DNA of 64,000 bases, taken from positions 1,364,001-1,428,000 of the forward strand of contig NZ_CP123907.1 in NCBI RefSeq assembly GCF_033783015.1. The letters run 5' to 3'. The position numbers were made by a program, and so were the translations under genes. The stretch comes from Corynebacterium sp. 21KM1197. Its GTDB lineage: Bacteria; Actinomycetota; Actinomycetes; Mycobacteriales; Mycobacteriaceae. The notes beneath the pieces were generated by a model. It had not been told where the DNA came from. It ran no database searches and saw only the letters and a list, made by a program, of their open reading frames with translations. This document shows, one piece after another, positions 22,082-30,770 of this stretch (positions are counted from its first letter, which is position 1; each line of letters begins with the position of its first letter).

Positions 22082-23506
22082 TTATGCCTGCGCCGAAACC
22101 CTGCCCCAGGAATCCGGGTACAGGTTCTTCTTCATGGCCAGGAACCACACCATGCCCGCGATGAATACCGCGCCCAGGAGCAGGAAGATCACCGAATAAT
22201 TGGCGGCCTCCCCCGCCGTGGCGCCCGTCAGCGTCACGCCACCGAACACCACACCGTTCATCAGGCTGCTCACCAGCGCCACGCCGATGGAGGGGGAAAC
22301 GTTCATGGCGAGGTCATTGAGCCCCACCGCGCGCCCGGACTCGGAGACGTCCACGGTACCCACCACCGTGTCCACCACCGGGGAATACAGCATGGATATG
22401 CCGCCAAAGAACAGCACCGCGCACAGGCCCACCGCCCAGATTCCCGATTCCAGGGTGAAAGCCGCGAGCAGGCAGCTCAACGCCATCAGGCTGGCGGCCA
22501 GCATGATTCCCGGTCCGCGCCCGATCCACCCCACGATCTTGCCGGACATCATGCCGGCGATCCCGCCGATCAGGCTGGCCCAGATGAGCACAAAGACCAT
22601 CGCGGCGGCGTCGTAGCCGTACAGCTGCGCGCCAACCTCCTTGAACAGCGGGTTCATCGCGTATTGCGCCACGTAGAAGATCAAGATGAGCGAGACCGCC
22701 ACCAGGTAGGCCCGGTTGCGGAAGAACTCCGGGGTGATAAAGGCGTGCGGCACCAGGTGGATATACGCCACAAAGGCCACGGACAGCACGGTAAAGGCCA
22801 GAGCCCACGCCCAGGTTCCCTCGGACAACAGCATCACCAGGCTGCCCACCGCCAGGGAAACAAGCACGAATCCCGCAATATCAATGCGGCGGCCCTCGCC
22901 ACGCACGTCGGGCAAGTGCCGGTACAGGGAGGGAATGAAGAACACGGAAAGCAGCGGAATGGCAAAGAGCCACACCCAACTGATCTTGCTCAATTGGCCC
23001 GCGGCCACCAGGCCAATGGCCGTGGAGAACTGATAGGCCGCGGTGAAGATACCAAAATACACCACCTTTTTCGGCCCCGGCACGTACTTGGTGGCCACCA
23101 CCAGGAACACCGAACCCGCCACCTGGCACCCGGCGGTTTGAATCACGCGCGCGATAATCACCAACCAGATGGAGGCCGTGGAGAATAACCCCAGCACGGA
23201 GCCCACCACGATGAGCGCTATGCCCACCATCATCATGCGGCGCAGGGAAACGAAGTCCCCCAGGGAGCCATAAATCACGCTCACCACGCCGAGCACCACG
23301 CCGGGCAGGGAGGTAATCAGCGCGGCCCGCGCCGGAGCGCCGAGCTCCTGGCCGATGTCCGTGAACACGAAGTTGAAGGAATGCAGGCACAGAATGCCAA
23401 AGACGAAGATCGCCAGCAGGCCGGGCATGGCCTTCATCGCGCCACGCTGCACCTGGGGATCAATCTGTGGGGCCGCACCGGGCCCCTGGGCCTCGGTGGC
23501 GCTCAC
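22082..23506 (-). CDS. Major facilitator superfamily transporter
   Basis: A 474-aa protein with about 12-14 hydrophobic helices and the MFS loop motif GSLGDFVSLRRMMMVGIAL after the second helix; IIARVIQTAGCQVAGSVFLVV resembles motif C-type exporter sequences of the DHA2 class. It starts at a GTG whose GTGA overlaps the stop of the nucleoside hydrolase gene. The pairing suggests transport of a nucleoside or related compound, but exporter-like motifs leave substrate and direction open. Confidence 0.82.
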   Translation of the reverse strand: MSATEAQGPGAAPQIDPQVQRGAMKAMPGLLAIFVFGILCLHSFNFVFTDIGQELGAPARAALITSLPGVVLGVVSVIYGSLGDFVSLRRMMMVGIALIVVGSVLGLFSTASIWLVIIARVIQTAGCQVAGSVFLVVATKYVPGPKKVVYFGIFTAAYQFSTAIGLVAAGQLSKISWVWLFAIPLLSVFFIPSLYRHLPDVRGEGRRIDIAGFVLVSLAVGSLVMLLSEGTWAWALAFTVLSVAFVAYIHLVPHAFITPEFFRNRAYLVAVSLILIFYVAQYAMNPLFKEVGAQLYGYDAAAMVFVLIWASLIGGIAGMMSGKIVGWIGRGPGIMLAASLMALSCLLAAFTLESGIWAVGLCAVLFFGGISMLYSPVVDTVVGTVDVSESGRAVGLNDLAMNVSPSIGVALVSSLMNGVVFGGVTLTGATAGEAANYSVIFLLLGAVFIAGMVWFLAMKKNLYPDSWGRVSAQA

Positions 23507-24450
23507 CGGAGCACCGAACCAATGCGGGTCATGAACTCCTGGAGGAAGCGCGGGGCGTCCACCGCCACGGCGGCCCGCGAGGTGCGCTCGGCGTCGTTAA
23601 GCCGCTTTTCGTCCCCGATGGTGCGCCCGCGCGTGGGCCCCTCCACGTCCACCTTGAGGTTGATCGGGAGCAGGGTCACCAGGGTGGGGTCCACCGCCAC
23701 AGCCACCGCCAGGGGATCGTGCAGGCCGCAACCACCCAGGTAGGGCGCGGTGGTCTCGTAGGCCTTGATGTAGTAATCCGTGATGTCCGCCAGCGCGCGC
23801 CCGGCCTCCGTGCCCAGCTCGCGCCACTGGCGAGTCTCCTCGTAAGTGAGCAGAGTTTGCAGGGTCACATCCAGGCCAATCATGGTCACGTCCGCCCCGG
23901 AACGCAGCAGCGTATCCGCCGCCTCCGGATCCTGGCTGATATTGGCCTCCGTCCAGGCATTGACGTTGCCGGGCACGGTGAGCGCGCCGCCCATAATCAC
24001 GATGTGGGCGTTGCGGGCGAACTCAGGATCGGCGGCGATGGCGGCGGCAAGGTTGGTCATGGGGCCGGTGGCCACGATCACTAGATCGTCGCCGTGCTCG
24101 CGCACGGAATCCACGAGGAAGTCCACCGCGCCGCGCTCCTCCACCGAGCGCGGGGAGGCCGGGATCTCCACCTCGCCAATGCCGTTCTTGCCGTGAATAA
24201 AGGCGGAGATCTCCAGAACCTCAAAGCCCTCCTTGGTCTGCGCGTGCGGCTCGCCTAGGAAAACCGGCACCTCGGAGTGGCCCAGCAGGTCCAACAGCGC
24301 GAGGTCATTAGCTGCGCCCTGCTCAATGAGCACGTTGCCGTAGGTGCAGGTCACGCCAATGAGGTCTAGCTCTGGGGAGCCCAGGGCATACGCCAAAGCC
24401 AGGGCGTCATCGACGCCGGTGTCCAGGTCAAGGATGATTTTACGGGCCAC
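23503..24450 (-). CDS. Inosine-uridine preferring nucleoside hydrolase family protein
   Basis: Members cleave ribonucleosides to ribose and base. The calcium-binding signature DLDTGVDDALALAYAL lies right at the N-terminus, with GVTCTYGNVL, VATGPMTNLAAAIAADPEF, IVIMGGALTVPGNVNAWTE and the catalytic region GGCGLHDPLAVAVAV. The GTG at 24450 (VARKIIL) is chosen because GAGGAG lies 6 nt upstream; a longer frame to 24522 adds residues unlike the family. It is translationally coupled to the downstream MFS transporter. Confidence 0.93.
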   Translation of the reverse strand: MARKIILDLDTGVDDALALAYALGSPELDLIGVTCTYGNVLIEQGAANDLALLDLLGHSEVPVFLGEPHAQTKEGFEVLEISAFIHGKNGIGEVEIPASPRSVEERGAVDFLVDSVREHGDDLVIVATGPMTNLAAAIAADPEFARNAHIVIMGGALTVPGNVNAWTEANISQDPEAADTLLRSGADVTMIGLDVTLQTLLTYEETRQWRELGTEAGRALADITDYYIKAYETTAPYLGGCGLHDPLAVAVAVDPTLVTLLPINLKVDVEGPTRGRTIGDEKRLNDAERTSRAAVAVDAPRFLQEFMTRIGSVLR

Positions 24451-24496
24451 GGGGTGCTCCTCGTACTTTCCTAGTGCGGGCAGATCACCCCATACT

Positions 24497-25468
<972 letters not shown>

Positions 25469-25489
25469 CTACGGCATACACTACGGGGC

Positions 25490-26380
25490 ATGGTTGATCC
25501 CCTCGCACGCTCAGGAATAGTAGTGGTGGACAAGCCCCAGGGGCTTACCTCCCATGACGTTGTTTCCCGGCTACGCAGGGCTTTAGGCACCAAAAAGGTG
25601 GGCCACGCCGGCACGCTGGACCCGATGGCCACCGGCGTGCTGGTGGCGGGGGTGGAGCGCGGCACCAAGTTTCTAGCCCACATGACCGCCGCCACCAAGG
25701 CCTACCGCGCCACCATCCGCCTGGGCCAGTCCACCACCACCGACGACGCCGAGGGCGAGATCATCGCGCAGGTACCCACCGAGCAGGTGCATAACCTCGA
25801 CCCCGCGCTTATCGACGCCGCCCTCGCCTCCCTCACCGGGGACATCATGCAGCGCCCCTCCACGTTCTCCGCGATCAAGATCGACGGCCAGCGCGCCTAC
25901 GCCCGTGCCAGGGCCGGTGAGCAGGTGGAGATTCCCCCGCGCCCCGTCACCGTCTCCCGCTTTGACCTCCTCGATCGCCGGGGAACCGACCTCGACGTGG
26001 AGGTGGACTGCTCCTCGGGCACCTATATCCGCGCCCTGGCCCGCGATCTGGGCGAGCACCTCGGCGTGGGCGGGCACCTGACCATGCTGCGCCGCACCGA
26101 GGTGGGCCCGTTTAGGCTCACGGATTCGGTGCTTCTCGACACCCTCGCGGAACACCCGCGCCTCAGCCTCACCCTGGACGAGGCCCTGCGGCGCTGCTAC
26201 CCCACCGTGGCGGTGACCGCCGCCGAGGCCGAGGCCCTGGCCAAGGGGCAGTGGCTGGAGCCGCGCGGGCTGCGCGGGGTACACGCCGCCGTGGATCCCG
26301 AGGGCCACAGCATCGCCCTGATCAAGGAACAGGGCAAGCGGCTCTCCACCGTCTTTGTGGCCAGGCCATCCACCCTATAG
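25490..26380 (+). CDS. truB: tRNA pseudouridine(55) synthase TruB
   Basis: TruB makes pseudouridine 55 in the T loop of tRNAs. Conserved parts are VVVDKPQGLTSHDVVSRLRR, the catalytic aspartate in GHAGTLDPMATGVL, KAYRATIRLGQSTTTDDAEG and SSGTYIRALARDLGE. Length is 296 aa from the ATG at 25490. TACACT at 25477-25482 ends 7 bp before the ATG, so the mRNA may be leaderless. Its 3' end overlaps the convergent pptT by 6 bp. Confidence 0.96.
   Translation: MVDPLARSGIVVVDKPQGLTSHDVVSRLRRALGTKKVGHAGTLDPMATGVLVAGVERGTKFLAHMTAATKAYRATIRLGQSTTTDDAEGEIIAQVPTEQVHNLDPALIDAALASLTGDIMQRPSTFSAIKIDGQRAYARARAGEQVEIPPRPVTVSRFDLLDRRGTDLDVEVDCSSGTYIRALARDLGEHLGVGGHLTMLRRTEVGPFRLTDSVLLDTLAEHPRLSLTLDEALRRCYPTVAVTAAEAEALAKGQWLEPRGLRGVHAAVDPEGHSIALIKEQGKRLSTVFVARPSTL
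25808..25817 (+). repeat. Dispersed motif CTTATCGACG, copy 4
   Basis: Full 13-mer GCTTATCGACGCC inside truB, encoding LIDA. Confidence 0.7.
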
Positions 26381-27025
26381 CGGCACCGTGATCGCCGCGC
26401 AGCAATAGCCCTCGCGCACGAGCCACCGCCCCGAAAAGAAGGGCAGCGGCGCGGTATCCGGCAGCAGGCGCGAGGTAAAGGTGCCGTCCGGGTGCAGCGC
26501 GATCTCCGCCTGATCAAAGTCCAGCCAGCGCCGCGTGAGCGGGAACCACGCCTTGTAGGTGGCCTCCTTGGCGCAAAAAAGCAGCCGATCGGCCCACTGC
26601 ATTCCGGCAGCCCACCACCGCCGCACCATGTATTCCTCGGAATCCAGGGCGATGCTCCCCAGCACCCCCTTCGGGAGCGCGGCAGCCGGTTCCACGTCCA
26701 GCCCCACCGCGCGTACCTCGGAGCGGGGGGCCACCGCCGCCGCCCGCAGACCCTCCGTGTGGGTGAGCGAGCCCGTAAAACCCTGCGGCCACACCGGCAT
26801 GCCCCTGACCCCGCGCAGAATCGGGGTGCTCGGCGGCACCCCATAGTGAGCCAGGGCCTGATGGGCGCACCAGCGGGCATCGCCAAACTCCGCCTTGCGC
26901 TTATCCACCGCGCGCGCCACCAGTTCCCGCTCCTCAGCGGGGAGTTCTTGGTAGCGCAGCAGGGAGGAATCCGGTGCCCGCAGTATCCGCCACTGCACCT
27001 GCGGGGGAAAAAGCGAATCCATCAT
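26375..27025 (-). CDS. pptT: 4'-phosphopantetheinyl transferase (PptT type)
   Basis: Transfers phosphopantetheine from CoA to acyl carrier and peptidyl carrier domains; in mycolate-making actinobacteria it activates the polyketide synthase and fatty-acid synthase. Sfp-type motifs are GFTGSLTHTEGLRAAAV, VGLDVEPAAA (Mg2+ ligands) and FCAKEATYKAW. About 216 aa from the ATG at 27025, which has AGGAC upstream and overlaps the stop of the next upstream gene by 4 bp. The neighbour encodes the hydrolase thought to reverse this modification. Confidence 0.93.
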   Translation of the reverse strand: MMDSLFPPQVQWRILRAPDSSLLRYQELPAEERELVARAVDKRKAEFGDARWCAHQALAHYGVPPSTPILRGVRGMPVWPQGFTGSLTHTEGLRAAAVAPRSEVRAVGLDVEPAAALPKGVLGSIALDSEEYMVRRWWAAGMQWADRLLFCAKEATYKAWFPLTRRWLDFDQAEIALHPDGTFTSRLLPDTAPLPFFSGRWLVREGYCCAAITVPL

Positions 27026-27825
27026 CGTGCGTGTCCTCCCAACACCGGATAGGGCCACGGGCGCTCGGGGAGTTCAGGGCGCTCGCGCCACTCCCTCGGA
27101 TAGCCCAGGGAGGCCTCGATGTGAGGCACCCCGTGCACCCGGGTCACCCCAGGCAAGTGCAGGTGGCCGTAGACCACCGCGCGGGCGCGATAGCGCTGCG
27201 GCCACCGCCGCGTGTGCTCGGTACCGCACCACAGGGATAACTCCGGTATCCCCATGCGCTGCACCGGCTCGCGCACCAACGGCCAGTGATTCACCAGCAC
27301 CGTGGGCATTCCCGCCAGCGCGGCGAGCCTGCCCGCGCTATAGGCTAGACGCTCCCTACACCAAGCCGGCACGTTCGCGAAGGGTTCGAGGGCGAAGGCG
27401 TCGATAAGCATTTTCCCGGCAGCCCGCGCGCCCTCGTAGGTGATCCCGGCGGGGGCAAAGCTGTAATCGTAGAGGGTACACAGCGGGGCTATCGCCGTGC
27501 CCTGAAAAATCGGGTACTCGTCCTCCGGGGTGTGCACGCCGATCTCCCGGCAGCGGCGCACCAGTTCCGCATACCGCGCCCGCCCCCGGAACCGATCGCT
27601 CGCCCGACTGAGCAGCTCGTGGTTCCCCGGTGCCCAGATCACCCGGGGAAATCTCTCCCGCAGCCGCCCCAGGGTGGCGATCACCAAGTCCACGTTCTCC
27701 GCCACGTCCCCGGCCACGATGAGCCAATCCCCGGGGTTCCGAGGCCGCAGGCGCTCCACGTGCTCCCGGTTGGCGGGAACCGCCGCGTGCAGGTCGGAAA
27801 CCGCCCACAGCGTCGGGGCGGTCAC
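27022..27825 (-). CDS. pptH: Metallophosphoesterase, PptH-like phosphopantetheinyl hydrolase
   Basis: A calcineurin-like phosphoesterase of 267 aa with all metal motifs: SDLHAA (residues 10-15), AGDVAENVD, GNHELLSR, VNHWPLV and GHLHLPG. By position it corresponds to M. tuberculosis Rv2795c, where this protein (PptH) removes phosphopantetheine from carrier proteins and opposes PptT. It overlaps pptT and starts 2 nt from the dinF stop. Function is inferred from synteny plus fold; other phosphoester substrates are possible. Confidence 0.85.
   Translation of the reverse strand: MTAPTLWAVSDLHAAVPANREHVERLRPRNPGDWLIVAGDVAENVDLVIATLGRLRERFPRVIWAPGNHELLSRASDRFRGRARYAELVRRCREIGVHTPEDEYPIFQGTAIAPLCTLYDYSFAPAGITYEGARAAGKMLIDAFALEPFANVPAWCRERLAYSAGRLAALAGMPTVLVNHWPLVREPVQRMGIPELSLWCGTEHTRRWPQRYRARAVVYGHLHLPGVTRVHGVPHIEASLGYPREWRERPELPERPWPYPVLGGHAR
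27399..27408 (-). repeat. Dispersed motif CTTATCGACG, copy 5
   Basis: Full 13-mer on the minus strand inside the phosphoesterase gene, encoding LIDA. Confidence 0.7.
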
Positions 27826-27826
27826 C

Positions 27827-29143
27827 TCACACCGCCCACTTCATCGAGCGGAACCGCCACACCACCGCCACCAGGCGCAACCCGATGAATGCCAGCAGGC
27901 CGCACCACACGCCCATGAGGCCGCCGTCGAAGGCATAGGCCAGCCACACGCCGGGCAGGAAGCCGCAGAGCACGGATACCACCGTGGCGTTGCGCAGGAA
28001 GGCGGCGTCGGCGGCCCCCAGCAGCACACCGTCGAGGGCAAAGAGCACCCCACCCATCACGATCATGGCGATCATCAGCCACCACGGGCCGCCCACCTCC
28101 CTCAGCACCGCCTCGTCCGAGCTAAACAACCGGGGAATGACCCCCGCCCCGGCCGCAAAGCACGCGGCGAGCGCGCAGGAAAAGATCACGGAGTAGCGCG
28201 TAATGGCCACTCCCACCGCGCGCGCCTGCCGCACCGTGCCCTTGCCCAGGGCCGCGCCGGTTAAGGTCTGGGCCGCAATGGCCAGGGAGTCCAGCACCAG
28301 GGCCAGGAAGTTCCACAGTTGCAGCATGATCTGGTGTGCGGCCAGAGCCGCCACCCCAAAGCGCCCCGCCACCCCGGCCGCGGATAAAAAGGCCACCTGG
28401 AAAGAAGCAGAGCGCACAATGAGATCCCGCCCCAGCACCAATTGCTTACGGATCACGCTCCACTGCGGCCGCCACGGGCCTCGGTGTTCCCGAATCAACG
28501 CTCCCAAAAATAGCAGGGCCGCAATGCTCACCCCCACCAGGTTAGCCACGGCCGAGCCCACCAGCCCCATGCGCGCCACCAGTAGCGGCACCAGGATCGC
28601 GCCGGGAATCACCCCGGCCAGGGTGAAGTATAGGGGGCGGCGGGTATCCTGCACCCCGCGCAACCAGCCATTACCGGCCATGATGATGAGGGTGAGCGGA
28701 ATACCCAGCGCCGCCACACGCATCCACGCGGCGGCCTCCTGGGCCACCTCCGCGTTGCCGCCCAGCCACCCCGCAAACAGGGGTGCCCCGGCGATGACCG
28801 CCAGGGCCAACGCCACACCAACGCCCAGCGCCACCCAGGTGGCCTGCACTCCCTCGGCCACCGCCGCTGCTCTCCTGCCCTGGCCAAAAAGCCGGGAGGA
28901 GCGCGCGGTGGTGCCGTAGGAAAGAAAGGTCAGTTGGGTGGTCACCTGGGATTGAATGGTCGCCCCCACCGCCAGGGCCGCCTGCTCCAAACCACCCAGA
29001 CGCCCCACCACGGCGGTATCCAGCAAAAGGTACAGCGGGGTGGCGGCCAGCACGCCCAGGGCGGGCAGCGCCAGGCCAAAAATATCCCGCGCCGTGACCT
29101 TGGCGGAAGCCTCCGCAACGTCCTGCCGCTGCGCGCCGCTCAT
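27827..29143 (-). CDS. dinF: MATE family efflux transporter (DinF type)
   Basis: About 438 aa and 12 hydrophobic helices in two related halves. The N-terminal half has LALPALGVLAATPLYLLLDTAVVGRLG, the usual MATE opening, shortened here to under the limit in parts; the second half begins near SASFQVAFLSAAGV. MATE proteins export cationic compounds with Na+ or H+. The ATG at 29143 overlaps the stop of nrnA (ATGA). The long upstream frame (to 29347) lies inside nrnA and is a shadow. Confidence 0.9.
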   Translation of the reverse strand: MSGAQRQDVAEASAKVTARDIFGLALPALGVLAATPLYLLLDTAVVGRLGGLEQAALAVGATIQSQVTTQLTFLSYGTTARSSRLFGQGRRAAAVAEGVQATWVALGVGVALALAVIAGAPLFAGWLGGNAEVAQEAAAWMRVAALGIPLTLIIMAGNGWLRGVQDTRRPLYFTLAGVIPGAILVPLLVARMGLVGSAVANLVGVSIAALLFLGALIREHRGPWRPQWSVIRKQLVLGRDLIVRSASFQVAFLSAAGVAGRFGVAALAAHQIMLQLWNFLALVLDSLAIAAQTLTGAALGKGTVRQARAVGVAITRYSVIFSCALAACFAAGAGVIPRLFSSDEAVLREVGGPWWLMIAMIVMGGVLFALDGVLLGAADAAFLRNATVVSVLCGFLPGVWLAYAFDGGLMGVWCGLLAFIGLRLVAVVWRFRSMKWAV

Positions 29144-30105
29144 GCGGCCTCGTTCTGCTCGCGCAGCACGGCGATCAGGGCATCGATCACCTCTTGGCGC
29201 TCCCCCACGGCGGTATAACCCGCCGCCGGCCGGTGTCCCCCACCGCCCAGGGCCACCGCAATCTGGGAGACGTCGATCGTCTCTGAGCGCAGGGATACCG
29301 CCCACGTTCCCGGAGAGGTGGCCTTGAACACCACCCCTAATTGGCAACCCTGAATGGAGTGAACAAAGTCCACCAGGGACTCCACCGCCGAGGCGGAGTG
29401 CCCCACCACATCCCTGTGCTCCGCCACCAGGAGGGCCAGGGAAAGGCCATCAATGTTGAGCACGTCGATCCCCGCGAGCACCGTACCCACCATCTTCAAA
29501 TCGTGGGCGGAGACGTGATCGAGGAGATCGGCGGCGATCTGCCGGGCGTTTACGCCTCGGCTCATCAGGGTCGCCGCAACGGTGTGCATGCGGTTGCTGC
29601 CCCAACGGAAACTACCGGTATCCGTGACCAGGCCCGCGTACAGGCTGTGCGCGATCTGTGGGGTGAGTTCCACCCCCATGAGGTGAAAGAGATCGTAGAG
29701 GATCATAGTGGTGGACTCCGCCTCCACCGCGATGTGATTGAGCGCCCCAAAGCCGGGGTTAGAGGCGTGGTGATCCAGCACGATCACCCGCTCCCTGCGC
29801 TCGTGCACCTGCGCGCTCAGCAGTCCGGTGCGATCTAGGGAACCACAATCCACCGCCACGTACACGTCCGCCTCGGGCAGCTTATCGCCACGCAAGACTT
29901 CCGACGCCCCGGGAATGGTGTAAAGGTTTTCCGCAAAGCGCTGTTCCTGCCCGATGATTCCCTGGGCCGCTATTCCCCGCCGCCGCAGGGCCGCCACCAG
30001 TGCGGTTACGGAGCCAATCGCGTCCGCGTCCGGGCGCAGGTGGCCGATCACCACCGCGCTGCGCGCGGTTTTCAGCCACGCGGCTACCTGCTCTAACTCT
30101 GCCAC
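29140..30105 (-). CDS. nrnA: DHH/DHHA1 phosphoesterase (NrnA/CnpB: oligoribonuclease, pAp and c-di-AMP hydrolase)
   Basis: A 321-aa DHH-family enzyme. Motifs in order: GHLRPDADAIGSV (I), VAVDCGSLDR (II), LDHHASNPGFG (III, the DHH box), GLVTDTGSFRWG (IV), then a DHHA1 domain with GGGGHRPAAGY near the C-terminus. Mycobacterial Rv2837c, its positional counterpart, hydrolyses nanoRNA, pAp and cyclic di-AMP. It forms an operon with rbfA upstream and dinF downstream. Confidence 0.93.
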   Translation of the reverse strand: MAELEQVAAWLKTARSAVVIGHLRPDADAIGSVTALVAALRRRGIAAQGIIGQEQRFAENLYTIPGASEVLRGDKLPEADVYVAVDCGSLDRTGLLSAQVHERRERVIVLDHHASNPGFGALNHIAVEAESTTMILYDLFHLMGVELTPQIAHSLYAGLVTDTGSFRWGSNRMHTVAATLMSRGVNARQIAADLLDHVSAHDLKMVGTVLAGIDVLNIDGLSLALLVAEHRDVVGHSASAVESLVDFVHSIQGCQLGVVFKATSPGTWAVSLRSETIDVSQIAVALGGGGHRPAAGYTAVGERQEVIDALIAVLREQNEAA

Positions 30106-30111
30106 TGGCGT

Positions 30112-30558
30112 TTAGCGCCCTTCCTCAGCGTCGCTCGTCTTATAGGGATTGGCCTCCCCCGCCGGGGTGGCGTTGGCCTTGAGCCGGGCCAATTCCTCGT
30201 CCCGGGCCTTGGCCCGCGCCAGCACCTCTTCCATGTGCGCGGAGGTCTCCGGAACGGTGTCCAGAGCAAAGCTCAGAGTGGGGGTAAAGCGCACTCCCAG
30301 TTCATCGCCCACGATCTTGCGCAGCTGGCCCCGGATGCGCTCCAGGGTCTCGGCGGCGGCCTCCTCGTCCGGGGCCTGCCCGATGTTCTCCCCGCGCACG
30401 GTGTAGTACACGGTGGCGTCGTGCAGATCGCCGGTGACGCGGGCGTCGGTAATGGTAATCAGCTCCACCCGAGGGGCCTTAATCTGGCGCTCCAATGCGG
30501 TGGCAACGATGGTTTGGATGCGCTTGGCCATCCGCCCGGCACGTGCCTGATCGGCCAT
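30112..30558 (-). CDS. rbfA: Ribosome-binding factor A
   Basis: A KH-fold 30S maturation factor of about 148 aa: [44 protein letters not shown] and [22 protein letters not shown]. The start at 30558 (second of two adjacent ATGs) has AAGGGG 6 nt upstream; a frame extending to 30720 covers the hairpin region and is rejected. The C-terminal 40 residues are charged. infB lies upstream, separated by a terminator-like hairpin. Confidence 0.92.
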   Translation of the reverse strand: MADQARAGRMAKRIQTIVATALERQIKAPRVELITITDARVTGDLHDATVYYTVRGENIGQAPDEEAAAETLERIRGQLRKIVGDELGVRFTPTLSFALDTVPETSAHMEEVLARAKARDEELARLKANATPAGEANPYKTSDAEEGR

Positions 30559-30691
30559 CATGTTCCCCTTTCGATTGCTCTTTTGATTCCTCTTTCGCGC
30601 AGTCTCGTGCGTTCTCATGCAGTCTCCTGCGATCTCGCACCGCTGCACAGTCAATTCCACGGCATTGTACCCCGTGCGGCAAGGTAAAAGC

Positions 30692-30732
30692 AGTAGGCCC
30701 GCCGTGGGCACGGAGCTCACGGCGGGCCTACT
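30692..30732 (-). terminator. Rho-independent terminator between infB and rbfA
   Basis: Perfect 15-bp arms AGTAGGCCCGCCGTG (30692-30706) and CACGGCGGGCCTACT (30718-30732) with an 11-nt loop; in the minus-strand transcript they are followed by GCTTTTACC. It lies 39 nt after the infB stop, within an otherwise conserved nusA-infB-rbfA series, so rbfA probably has its own promoter or relies on read-through. Confidence 0.85.
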
Positions 30733-30770
30733 TTGGGTAGTATTCCTACGCGGTGTTCAAGCGTCGCGCG

